In this document: positions 26,471 to 34,801 of the stretch, piece by piece
Position numbering within the stretch: position 1 is the stretch's first letter
Layout of the letters: each line of letters opens with the position of its first letter
Origin: Clostridium lundense DSM 17049
GTDB lineage: Bacteria; Bacillota; Clostridia; Clostridiales; Clostridiaceae
DNA length: 64,000 bases
Assembly: GCF_000619945.1 (NCBI RefSeq)
Contig: NZ_JHVC01000015.1
Span: 1 to 64,000, forward strand
Direction of reading: 5' to 3'
Notes under the pieces: generated by a model
Told to the model about the DNA's origin: nothing
The model's database searches: none
The model's input: only the letters and a program-made list of their open reading frames with translations
Translations under genes and position numbers: made by a program

Positions 26471-26986
26471 TTATTTTTCCTCTTCAAATCTAGCCATAGC
26501 ATATAAAGCATCTGAAAGTCTATTTACATATTTTCTAATCTCTTCCCTAACCTTGTCTTCCCTACTCAAAGTTATTATTATTCTTTCTGCTCTTCTTGCT
26601 ACTGTTCTAGCTACATGCAACATAGCTGACTGAGTATTTTTCCCTGGAGTTACAAATCCCTTAAAAGGCCCTGCCTTTTCCATATATTTATCTATAATTT
26701 TTTCTAAATAATCTATATCACTCTGATTAATTAATTTATTTAAATATTTAATCCCACTTTCATCACTAGCAAGTTCTGCACCTAAAACAAATAGTTTATT
26801 TTGTATCTCTACTAATTCAGCTTTAAGTTCTTCCTCTTCTATAAATGAATAAGCTATACCCATATTAGAAATCACTTCATCTATAGTTCCATAAGCTTCA
26901 ACCTTTAAACTGTCTTTCTCTACTCTGCTGCCACCAAATAAAGCTGTAGTTCCCTTATCTCCAGTTCTAGTATAAATATTACTCAT
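26471..26986 (-). CDS. PduO-type ATP:cob(I)alamin adenosyltransferase
   Basis: 171 residues, all of the PduO/MMAB core. The ATP-binding N terminus YTRTGDKGTTALFGG, then VEAYGTIDEV, and the RTVARRAER motif late in the protein are present. It adenosylates cob(I)alamin to coenzyme B12, the cofactor of the glycerol dehydratase encoded in this operon. With the reactivase releasing damaged cofactor, this enzyme closes the repair loop. Confidence 0.92.
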   Translation of the reverse strand: MSNIYTRTGDKGTTALFGGSRVEKDSLKVEAYGTIDEVISNMGIAYSFIEEEELKAELVEIQNKLFVLGAELASDESGIKYLNKLINQSDIDYLEKIIDKYMEKAGPFKGFVTPGKNTQSAMLHVARTVARRAERIIITLSREDKVREEIRKYVNRLSDALYAMARFEEEK

Positions 26987-27004
26987 ATAACCACTCCCTA
27001 AAAT

Positions 27005-27355
27005 TTACTTAAAAGCTATTCCCTTAACCAATCTTCCTGCATTAGCTCCTAAATTCCTTAAAACATCTTCTCCAGAATTTAAATCAGCAGTAAATAATGG
27101 TGCTTCTTTTTTTAGCTTGTTAAATGTTAGTGTTATTTTCCCACTTAAATGAATTCCTATACCCACTGCTAATCTTGAATCCTGAGCAGCCTTATAGCTT
27201 AATTCAAGAAAGTCTAATCCATTTTGAGCTTTAACTTCACAAGGAATACCCTCTTCTTCAATGCCAAATAATATATCATTAAAGATTGATATATCACTTA
27301 TTTCAGAGGAGTAGTAAATATATATACTTGGTTTCTCATATTCATAATAGTTAAT
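27005..27355 (-). CDS. dhaG: glycerol dehydratase reactivase small subunit DhaG, ATT start
   Basis: 116 residues that I translated by hand. The frame contains KPSIYIYYSSE, then FNDILFGIEEEGIPCEV, and ends LGANAGRLVKGIAFK, the hallmarks of DhaG/DdrB/PduH. It forms the alpha2-beta2 chaperone with DhaF that swaps inactive cobalamin out of the dehydratase. The frame holds no ATG, GTG or TTG until deep inside the gene. The first codon after the upstream in-frame stop that can start it is ATT at 27353-27355, overlapping the dhaF stop by one base (TAATT) and preceded by GGAGAAGG. An ATT start or a disabled start is therefore likely. Confidence 0.85.
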   Translation of the reverse strand: MNYYEYEKPSIYIYYSSEISDISIFNDILFGIEEEGIPCEVKAQNGLDFLELSYKAAQDSRLAVGIGIHLSGKITLTFNKLKKEAPLFTADLNSGEDVLRNLGANAGRLVKGIAFK

Positions 27356-29196
27356 TAGTTACCTTCTCCATTTCCATTAAAGGCTAATATAAGTCCTGTA
27401 GCTACAGCATTTCTTGGTCCCTCTAGTCCTCTTATGTTACCTCTTCCTGCTACTACTCCATACTGAGATAATGCATCTGTAACTAATTGAGGCACTTCAA
27501 AGTCTAATGAAGATCCACCTACCAAAACTACAAATTCTATATCTCTAATATTTCCTGTTGGAGATACTATACTTAATGCTCTAAGACAATTGGTAACAAA
27601 TACTTTCTCTTTTGCACATCTTCTTATGGTTTTTATCTTTTCCAATGAGTTCTGTCCATCTATTGGAATCAGCATACCTTCTTTCAATATGACTACCTTT
27701 GCAAATACAGAAGGCTCCAGTGGCTCTTTAAAAAACTCTACAGTACCATCTTCATGTCTTATATGAAATAAACTTTCTACTTTAGCTAAGGGATATTTCT
27801 TAATATCTTCTGCTAATTTAAAATCTTCTAATCCTAATTCTGATTTAATTAACATTGTTACCATATTTCCAGCACCAGCTAAATGTATAGAACATATTTG
27901 TCCTTGCTTATTTATTATAGATGCATCAGTAGAACCTGCTCCCATATCAAGTATTGCAAGAGGTGTGCTGCTTCCTGGAGTAGTTAATGCTCCTCTTATA
28001 GCCATGTCCGCTTCTACTCCTCCAACTTCTACAGTAACCTTTAATTTTTCTTGAAGTTTGTCTGCAATCATCTGCATTTGAAGCTTGTCAGCCTTAACCA
28101 TAGCAGCTATACCTACTGCATTTTCCATGGAAAACTCTTCTGCTAAGCCTCCCTTAACTTTTTGAGGTATAAAAGTATCTACTGCTAAAAGATCTTGAAT
28201 CTTGATATCGGTTATCTTCTGATTAGTAAGCTTTGCCATTACTTGCCTTACTCTTTCAAGCATTCCACCAGCATTAGTACCAGACTCACCTTTTATATCT
28301 TGCACAGGAACACAAAGTTTAACTGCTTCCATTATTTTTTCAGCGCCTTCTTCTACATCTACTAGTTCTTTACGCTTTAATCCGTCTACATGAATTTTTC
28401 CTGCTGGAATTCTTTTTTCCTGTACATCTCCTTTAGGTGTTTTTATAACTACCGCTGACCTGTTTCCTATAAGTGCTCTAGATATAGGAACTATAAGCTT
28501 TGTTTCTTCTGAAGTTAGTCCAAATACTGTAGCAATACCATAAGGGTTTGATAGAGTTTCAACTACTCCACCTTGCTCAGCCACTTCAACTGCTGCTTTC
28601 ATTTTTAACGGAACTTTTTCCAAAAGCATTACTTCATCAACAATAGGTATCTTTTTTTCTAATCTATTATTTATTAAAACTCCGTCATCTCTTTGAACCA
28701 CGGCTGCTGTTATATTTATTCCTTTTCTTACTGCTGCATTTATCCTTGCAGCTGCTTCTAAGAAATTAACTTTGTTTAATACCAAAACTATAAATTGGTC
28801 TTCTTTAGCTAAATCTTCTACATTTAATGAATCCAATTCTTCTACATATATAGTTTTTCCTATTCCAAGACCTATTCCCCCTGGTGTGGAAGGATTATGC
28901 CCTATCATAGTAGACTCTGTTATTATAGTTTCAGTTATAGTCTCCATAGCTACATCACCTATAACTGGTGCAGCTTCATTTATCCTTACCAAATGGAGAT
29001 CTTTTATATCCATTGATACTTTTCTTAAAGCTTGCTTTAAGGAGGAAAAAACTCCTTGTATATTTTCCTCTGTACCTTTTATTCCCGTAGTTGGGACTAT
29101 CCCGCTAGAAAGGAATTCCGCCTTTTCCTTATCTACCCTAGCTAAGGCCACTTCTGTAGTAGCGTTTCCTATGTCAACACCTGCAATGATTTTCAT
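27355..29196 (-). CDS. dhaF: glycerol dehydratase reactivase large subunit DhaF
   Basis: 613 residues, usual length. Actin-like ATPase folds are marked by GVDIGNATTEVALA at the start and LDMGAGSTDASII in the second half, with a VLVGGSSLDFEVPQLV closing region. It uses ATP with DhaG to release damaged cobalamin from the dehydratase. It lies 27 bases after the dehydratase gamma gene, and its stop codon appears to overlap the dhaG start. Very strong assignment; whether the dehydratase prefers glycerol or propanediol does not affect it. Confidence 0.95.
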   Translation of the reverse strand: MKIIAGVDIGNATTEVALARVDKEKAEFLSSGIVPTTGIKGTEENIQGVFSSLKQALRKVSMDIKDLHLVRINEAAPVIGDVAMETITETIITESTMIGHNPSTPGGIGLGIGKTIYVEELDSLNVEDLAKEDQFIVLVLNKVNFLEAAARINAAVRKGINITAAVVQRDDGVLINNRLEKKIPIVDEVMLLEKVPLKMKAAVEVAEQGGVVETLSNPYGIATVFGLTSEETKLIVPISRALIGNRSAVVIKTPKGDVQEKRIPAGKIHVDGLKRKELVDVEEGAEKIMEAVKLCVPVQDIKGESGTNAGGMLERVRQVMAKLTNQKITDIKIQDLLAVDTFIPQKVKGGLAEEFSMENAVGIAAMVKADKLQMQMIADKLQEKLKVTVEVGGVEADMAIRGALTTPGSSTPLAILDMGAGSTDASIINKQGQICSIHLAGAGNMVTMLIKSELGLEDFKLAEDIKKYPLAKVESLFHIRHEDGTVEFFKEPLEPSVFAKVVILKEGMLIPIDGQNSLEKIKTIRRCAKEKVFVTNCLRALSIVSPTGNIRDIEFVVLVGGSSLDFEVPQLVTDALSQYGVVAGRGNIRGLEGPRNAVATGLILAFNGNGEGN

Positions 29197-29223
29197 ATTT
29201 TTTCCTCCTTAATTAAAGCTTGC

Positions 29224-29646
29224 TTACTCTTGTCTTAACTTTTGTCTTTTTTCATAAACTTCTGCGGCTTCTTTTACAAAATCCGCATTTACTTTTGCAT
29301 TGTATTTAGTTTCAAGCTCTTCTGCTATAGCTAAAAGTTCTGCCTTTGTAGAACGATATGGTCTTAGTGCATTATATATTTCTAATATTCTATCATCTGG
29401 AACTGCTATAAGCTCTGAAGCTCTTCTAAAGTTTCTAGCTATAGCGTGTCTATTCATTCCTTCTGCAATTTGAGCTTGCATTTCTAAAGTTTCTGGTGAT
29501 ATTCTAACGTCCTCTGGTTTAATTTCTCCGCTTAATACATTTTCCAAAGTTACATCCTGTAGCTTTTTCCCAGTTGGAGTTTTTATAAATTCAGGTCTTT
29601 TAGTTGCTAAAGGATAATCCTTCGGATTCATCTTTCTTTGTTCCAT
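29224..29646 (-). CDS. dhaE: B12-dependent glycerol dehydratase small (gamma) subunit
   Basis: 140 residues. DYPLATKRPEFIKTPTGKKL and ARNFRRASELIAVPDDRILEIYNALRPYRST are signature stretches of the dehydratase gamma subunit. It caps the alpha subunit in the alpha2-beta2-gamma2 enzyme. It lies between the beta and reactivase genes with 20- to 30-base spacings and good ribosome sites. Confidence 0.95.
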   Translation of the reverse strand: MEQRKMNPKDYPLATKRPEFIKTPTGKKLQDVTLENVLSGEIKPEDVRISPETLEMQAQIAEGMNRHAIARNFRRASELIAVPDDRILEIYNALRPYRSTKAELLAIAEELETKYNAKVNADFVKEAAEVYEKRQKLRQE

Positions 29647-29667
29647 AAAATTTTTCTCCCTTCCAAA

Positions 29668-30243
29668 TTAAAACTTAACTTCTATTTCTACAGGTTTTGC
29701 ATCAACTCTTACATGCTTAGTTTCTTTAATATGAAGTAATGCTGCTTTTGCCATGAACTTAGGTCTTGCCATCTGATCATTCTTAGTTGGAACTGGTGTT
29801 GGTGATTCTCCCTTAGCATATTTTGCCGCATTTTTTCCTATTAATCTAAAAGTCTCAAGTGTTATAAGTGGTGCTTGTGGAAATAGCTCTAAGTTATTTA
29901 AAGGAAGTAAATCTTTTTGGTGTATAACTGTTGTTCCCTTTGACTGAATTCCTATTCCTATTCCTGATCCACTTAATTTAGCTGCATCGTTAGATATAAA
30001 TGAAACATCAGATGTTCTAATTATTCTAACTACACGAGCAGTTAATCCTTCTTCTTCTATACCTGCTATAACTTCTCTTAACACATCGCTGTGAGGAATA
30101 TTAACTATAGTTTTGTTTTGGAACTTATGAAAAGCTGGTGCTAATCCTATGACAACTTCATCTATTTTTGTTCCAACCTTTGCTTCGCCTTTTTCTGTAA
30201 GCTGAAGTTCTGGTATAACATATTCATTTGATACATTCTGCAT
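29668..30243 (-). CDS. dhaC: B12-dependent glycerol dehydratase medium (beta) subunit
   Basis: 191 residues. DEVVIGLAPAFHKFQNKTIVNIPHSDVLREVIAGIEEEG, with SGIGIGIQSKGTTVIHQKDLLPLNNLELFPQAP further on, marks the cobalamin-contacting beta subunit. The length fits glycerol dehydratases; diol dehydratase beta subunits usually carry an N-terminal extension absent here. Confidence 0.95.
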   Translation of the reverse strand: MQNVSNEYVIPELQLTEKGEAKVGTKIDEVVIGLAPAFHKFQNKTIVNIPHSDVLREVIAGIEEEGLTARVVRIIRTSDVSFISNDAAKLSGSGIGIGIQSKGTTVIHQKDLLPLNNLELFPQAPLITLETFRLIGKNAAKYAKGESPTPVPTKNDQMARPKFMAKAALLHIKETKHVRVDAKPVEIEVKF

Positions 30244-30262
30244 AATTTTTCACCTCTATCAA

Positions 30263-31927
30263 TTATTGAATATCTTCTGGATTTATTACATTCTTAATGC
30301 CCTTAATTTCTTCCCATCTCTCTTTACTCATTCTGTAACCTGTTCCTGGTCCTCTATAATCATTGATATCATTAACTGCACTTATAACATCAAAATTTCC
30401 ATCTAATATTGCAGAAGTTTGTAAGTAATCTCCAGTTACTCTTTGTTTAAGCATATTTAATATATTGCTAGCTACATCATCAAATCCATTTTTACTTAAT
30501 GCTTTAACTATATCTAAACCTGTAATTCTTTTCTTTAACATTTCTTCTGCTGCTTTTAAATCCTCAACTACATTTCTTTCTGGCATATCTTTACTACCAT
30601 GAGCATAAGTTGCTGCTTCAACTTCTTCGTCAGTTATAGCTGGGAATCCTAATTCCATAAATACAGCTTGTATTGCTTTTGCTGCTTTATTTCTTATTGC
30701 AATAGTTTCTTCTTCTGAAACTGGTCTTAATCCGCCATCTACCATTAAATCTCTTTGAAGAACATTGTAATCATCAAAGTCTTCTGCATCAAAGTTTGAA
30801 CCTGCAAACATATTATCATAGTTAGGAACTGCACTATATCCTGAGAATATAAAATCTGTTCCTGGAAGCATTTGCATAAGTGTTCTCGCAGTTCTTCTTA
30901 TATCTGAATGTGAAAATGTTTGGTCATTTCCTGAAGCTACTTCTATATCAAGCATTGTAGTTATTAAGTTTTCAGCGAGCACTGCTCTTATTCCTGAAGG
31001 AACTGCTCCAGTCATACCTATACAACTAACCGCCCCATTTTGAAGTCCTTGAACTCCAGCTCCTTTTGTTATATATATACATCTTGCCTCTAAGTAAAGC
31101 ATTGACTTTCCTTCTGAATATCCCATTAGTGCTTCTGAACCTGTACCTGATGTAAATCTCATTTTAAGTCCTCTTGAAGCATAGGATGATGCTAAAAAGG
31201 CTTTTGACCATGGAGTATCATCTCCATCAGTAAATACTGCTTCAGTTCCATATACTGAAACTGTTTCTGCATAGCTTGTAAGACCTCTCATTCCAAGATC
31301 TAACTCTGTAGCCTCTTCTACTGAACATTGAGTTAAAACTCCTCCACGTCCTACCTGAGAACCTAATAAAATTGCTAATGCATTAAATGGTGCATATCTT
31401 ACTATACCTACTGTAGTTTCTTGTTCTAAGAACCCTCTGATACTAGCTTCTGCTGCATCTGCTGCAATTTGCACTGGATTATCCTTTAAGTTTGTAACAT
31501 GGCATTGATTTGATGGAGTTTTTCTAGCTCTCATCTTTTGAAGTGCCATCATCATTTCAACTACATTCATATGTGATACAACTTCTACTATCTTTGCTGG
31601 TGTTATTGATGTTGTTATATTTACTATTTCATCTCTAGTAACATTTATATCTACAAGCATTTGGGAAATTTTTAACGAATCTAGGCTCATGGACTTTTCA
31701 GCATTTTCTATATTTATTGCGTAGTCTGCAATAAATCTATCTATTGTATCAAAATACTCTCTTTTCTTTCCATCAAGTTCTACTATTCTGCCATTCTCAA
31801 TTTTTATGGAAGGCTCTGGATCATTAGGGCTATCCATTGCTATTATTCCTTCTTCTGGCCATTCCCCTATAAGTCCATCTTGGTTTACAGGACGCTGTGC
31901 TAAAGCTTGAAATCGTTTTGATCTCAT
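30263..31927 (-). CDS. dhaB: B12-dependent glycerol dehydratase large (alpha) subunit
   Basis: 554-residue TIM-barrel catalytic subunit. It starts MRSKRFQALAQRPVN and includes NQCHVTNLKDNPVQIAADAA, RYAPFNALAILLGSQVGR, EARCIYITKGAGVQGLQNG, FSHSDIRRTARTLMQMLPGT and MFAGSNFDAEDFDDYNVLQ. It dehydrates glycerol to 3-hydroxypropionaldehyde by adenosylcobalamin radical chemistry. It is the first gene of the operon, with GGGAGG before its ATG and a promoter plus direct repeats upstream. Glycerol as main substrate is inferred from subunit lengths, DhaT, GlpF and the absence of microcompartment genes. Confidence 0.96.
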   Translation of the reverse strand: MRSKRFQALAQRPVNQDGLIGEWPEEGIIAMDSPNDPEPSIKIENGRIVELDGKKREYFDTIDRFIADYAINIENAEKSMSLDSLKISQMLVDINVTRDEIVNITTSITPAKIVEVVSHMNVVEMMMALQKMRARKTPSNQCHVTNLKDNPVQIAADAAEASIRGFLEQETTVGIVRYAPFNALAILLGSQVGRGGVLTQCSVEEATELDLGMRGLTSYAETVSVYGTEAVFTDGDDTPWSKAFLASSYASRGLKMRFTSGTGSEALMGYSEGKSMLYLEARCIYITKGAGVQGLQNGAVSCIGMTGAVPSGIRAVLAENLITTMLDIEVASGNDQTFSHSDIRRTARTLMQMLPGTDFIFSGYSAVPNYDNMFAGSNFDAEDFDDYNVLQRDLMVDGGLRPVSEEETIAIRNKAAKAIQAVFMELGFPAITDEEVEAATYAHGSKDMPERNVVEDLKAAEEMLKKRITGLDIVKALSKNGFDDVASNILNMLKQRVTGDYLQTSAILDGNFDVISAVNDINDYRGPGTGYRMSKERWEEIKGIKNVINPEDIQ

Positions 31928-32012
31928 TAATTATTCCTCCCTTTACTTACACTTTATTTATTGTTAAATCTCTATTTCAATCTAGATTGTTATTTTTTTA
32001 TCTACGATAATG

Positions 32013-32041
32013 ATACTATAAACCTGTTTAAACTTTATCAA
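32013..32041 (-). promoter_or_regulatory. candidate dha operon promoter
   Basis: On the minus strand TTGATA (32036-32041), 17 bases, then TAGTAT (32013-32018), about 86 bases before the dhaB start. The weak -10 would suit a promoter that needs an activator. Confidence 0.4.
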
Positions 32042-32057
32042 ACTATATTGTCATGTA

Positions 32058-32112
32058 TTTGTATATTCTTGTCGAACTACAATTTTCCAATTTGGTCATT
32101 TGTATATTTTTG
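32058..32112. repeat. direct repeats upstream of the dha promoter
   Basis: TTTGTATATTCTTG (32058-32071) and TTTGTATATTTTTG (32099-32112) differ at one position and lie 41 bases apart, close to four helical turns. They sit just upstream of the candidate -35 box, where an AraC-type response regulator would bind. The remaining stretch to 32390 is AT-rich intergenic DNA between divergent genes without a convincing ORF. Confidence 0.45.
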
Positions 32113-32390
32113 CTGTCTAAACTTGTACTTTTTTGCACTACATCAATCTCCTTTTTTACAAATATGGACAAATTAATCTTTACTTACATATAGTATTAAC
32201 TTATTAACTTGCTGCAATCTTTTCAATTTGTTGTAAATTATAAATTAAGTTAATTTATGTAATATATGAAAAATTAAAAAAATGTTTAAAATTAAAACCA
32301 AACAATTAAAGGTATAATATAAAAGAGAACGCTCTAAAAACAGCTGCTTAGAAATTGATCATATCATATTAAAAAATAGGAGGTGACCAC

Positions 32391-33989
32391 TTGGCAATAT
32401 ATCTTTTACTAGCATCCATAGTAATATTGACATGTGTGCTATTTAATAAAATTTCAAATAAAATAGGCATACCTATGCTTTTAGCATTTATTGTTCTAGG
32501 TATGGTCTTTGGTTCTGATGGAATTTTCAAAATTCCCTTTGAAAACTACGCATTTGCAGAGCAAATCTGTTCAATTGCTTTAATATTCATAATGTTTTAT
32601 GGTGGCTTTGGTACAAGCTGGAGCGAGGCTAAACCTGTTGCTGTAAAATCTATCTTACTTTCTACCTTAGGTGTAATACTCACAGCTGGACTGACAGGAC
32701 TTTTTTGCTACTTTATACTACACATCGAATTTTTGGAAAGTCTACTAATTGGTTCTGTTATAAGTTCTACAGATGCAGCGTCAGTTTTCTCTATATTGCG
32801 TTCGAAAAAACTAAATCTAAAGTATAATACAGCATCTATGCTTGAAGTAGAAAGTGGTAGTAATGATCCATGTTCCTATATGCTTACCGCAATCGTGCTA
32901 TCAATTATGACGGGAAAAGTAAGTACTAGTATGGTAATGTACATGATTTTTGCACAACTTTTTTATGGTATTATCATAGGATTTATTATTGCAATTTTAT
33001 CTAAACTCGTGTTACGTAGAGTCAATTTTTCTACCGCAGGTTTTGATATGGCCTTTGTAATTGGTATTGCAATTTTATCATATGCACTTCCTTCCATTGT
33101 TGGAGGTAATGGATACCTAAGCGCGTATATTGTTGGAATTATTTTAGGTAATGCTGATATAAAAAACAAAAAATCTCTTGTAAATTTCTTTGATGGAATA
33201 ACAGGACTTATGCAAATGCTTATATTCTTTTTGCTTGGACTGTTGGCCTTTCCATCTCAGATGCCATCAATACTACCTCATTCTATTGCAATAGCACTAT
33301 TTTTAACCTTTATTGCAAGACCTGCTACAATTTTCGCTATACTTATGCCTGCCAAATGTAAGATTTCTCAATTATTATTAGTATCTTTTGCAGGACTTCG
33401 AGGTGCTGCCTCTATAGTATTTGCAATTATGGCAACAGTGAGTGAAGCATACACAAAAAATGATGTATTTCACATAGTGTTTTGCATAGTCTTATTGTCC
33501 ATCACTTTTCAAGGTACACTGATTCCGTTGGTGGCAAAAAAACTGAAAATGATAGATAATAATTCAAATGTTCTAAAAACCTTTAATGATTACACTGAAG
33601 AGGTGGACGTACAATTTATTAAGCTGGCAATTACTAAGTACCATCCATGGAATGATAAAACTATTCATGATATTGTATTGCCTCCAGATACTCTACTGGT
33701 TATGCTTATTCGAAATAAAGAGACTATTGTCCCAAATGGAAATACGAAACTTCAGGAAAACGATATTGCTGTCTTAAGTGCAAAACCATTTCAAGATGAT
33801 AGTTATATTCAACTTGTAGAACAAAAAATCACATCTAACAGCAAATGGCGTGAAAAGAAAATTTCTGAGTTTTCTCCAAATTCCAATGAACTTGTCATTA
33901 TGATAAAACGTAATGACAAAATTATAATACCAAGAGGAGATACTGTACTAAAAGAAAATGATATTTTAGTGATGAATTCTTCTATGTAA
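32391..33989 (+). CDS. CPA-type potassium/proton antiporter with two TrkA-C domains
   Basis: 532 residues. About twelve membrane helices (1-385) with GSVISSTDAASVFSILRS and MLEVESGSNDPCSYMLT, the ion-binding regions of NhaP/CvrA-like antiporters. Two cytoplasmic RCK_C (TrkA-C) domains follow (about 400-460 and 470-532), each ending in LQEND or LKEND phrases. RCK_C domains often bind c-di-AMP in Firmicutes. The start is TTG at 32391 behind AGGAGGTGACC. It is divergent from the dha operon. K+ or Na+ preference cannot be decided from sequence. Confidence 0.87.
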   Translation: MAIYLLLASIVILTCVLFNKISNKIGIPMLLAFIVLGMVFGSDGIFKIPFENYAFAEQICSIALIFIMFYGGFGTSWSEAKPVAVKSILLSTLGVILTAGLTGLFCYFILHIEFLESLLIGSVISSTDAASVFSILRSKKLNLKYNTASMLEVESGSNDPCSYMLTAIVLSIMTGKVSTSMVMYMIFAQLFYGIIIGFIIAILSKLVLRRVNFSTAGFDMAFVIGIAILSYALPSIVGGNGYLSAYIVGIILGNADIKNKKSLVNFFDGITGLMQMLIFFLLGLLAFPSQMPSILPHSIAIALFLTFIARPATIFAILMPAKCKISQLLLVSFAGLRGAASIVFAIMATVSEAYTKNDVFHIVFCIVLLSITFQGTLIPLVAKKLKMIDNNSNVLKTFNDYTEEVDVQFIKLAITKYHPWNDKTIHDIVLPPDTLLVMLIRNKETIVPNGNTKLQENDIAVLSAKPFQDDSYIQLVEQKITSNSKWREKKISEFSPNSNELVIMIKRNDKIIIPRGDTVLKENDILVMNSSM

Positions 33990-34093
33990 TGGTAATTATG
34001 TAATTTGGATAATTTTACCTAATTAATGTAACACAAAGTATTAATAATTCATAAATTATATATGATATGAATTTTAATAAGGATGGCGAAAAA

Positions 34094-34585
34094 ATGATAA
34101 AATTTCTATCCTTCACAGGTGTCATTACAAGCATTACAGATTTTCACACAGGATCAACTGATGAAAATTTAGGATGTTATAAATTAATGTCTGTACAAAA
34201 TGAATATGGAGATTTAGTAAATTTTGTTGTATCCCCAACTACTTATTTTGTAGATCATGTGACAGTGGAACCAGGTGATATTGTCACTGGATTCTATGAT
34301 GGAAATGCACCTGTTCCACTGATTTTTCCACCACAATATAATGCCCTTGTAATGGCTGAAAATGTAGCATATGAAAATGTAAAAGTAGACTACTTTAATA
34401 GTGAATTAGTAAGTAGCGACAATACATTAAAATTAAATATTGCTCCTTCTACTGAGATAATACTTCAAAATGACCAAAGCTTTATGCATAATCCTTCAAA
34501 CCGATATCTAATTGTTGTATATGGCGCTACTACAAGGAGTATACCAGCTCAAACCGTACCATATAAAATTATTGTTATGTGTTAG
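34094..34585 (+). CDS. conserved hypothetical beta-rich protein
   Basis: 163 residues, not recognised. It has no signal peptide or membrane helix. The sequence is rich in alternating hydrophobic strands (FTGVITSITDFHTGS, VNFVVSPTTYFVD, PGDIVTGFYDGNAPVPLIFP), which suggests an OB-like or small beta-barrel fold. The ATG at 34094 has GGATGG upstream; a reading from 34067 lacks one. It ends in a terminator that is copy 2 of a repeated hairpin. Neighbours (antiporter, chemoreceptor) give no clear clue. Confidence 0.65.
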   Translation: MIKFLSFTGVITSITDFHTGSTDENLGCYKLMSVQNEYGDLVNFVVSPTTYFVDHVTVEPGDIVTGFYDGNAPVPLIFPPQYNALVMAENVAYENVKVDYFNSELVSSDNTLKLNIAPSTEIILQNDQSFMHNPSNRYLIVVYGATTRSIPAQTVPYKIIVMC

Positions 34586-34627
34586 ATGTTATTTAATCTT
34601 TTTATTGTACACTCTATGTAATAAAAC

Positions 34628-34670
34628 AAGGGTACCTGTGATATTTTACACACAGTACCCTTATTTTATT
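34628..34670 (+). terminator. terminator hairpin, copy 2 of the repeated element
   Basis: AAGGGTAC (34628-34635) pairs with GTACCCTT (34655-34662), followed by ATTTTATT. The interior TGTGATATTTTA-C-ACACAGTA is nearly identical to copy 1 at 19969-19999, with a matching bulge. It lies 42 bases after the 163-residue gene. Confidence 0.75.
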
Positions 34671-34801
34671 ACGATTCTAAACTTTCTGTAAATCTACAAT
34701 ATAATTATCCATATAGCTTTTAATGTTACTAAGCTATAAATTAATATATATGATTGATCTCTGTACAATACAGAATTCAATCCTTTTGTAAAATTTCTAT
34801 T

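Noticed and set aside
31961..32176. 71-codon frame in the dha promoter region
   Set aside because: Low-complexity aromatic-rich translation, no ribosome site, and it covers the dha promoter and repeats.
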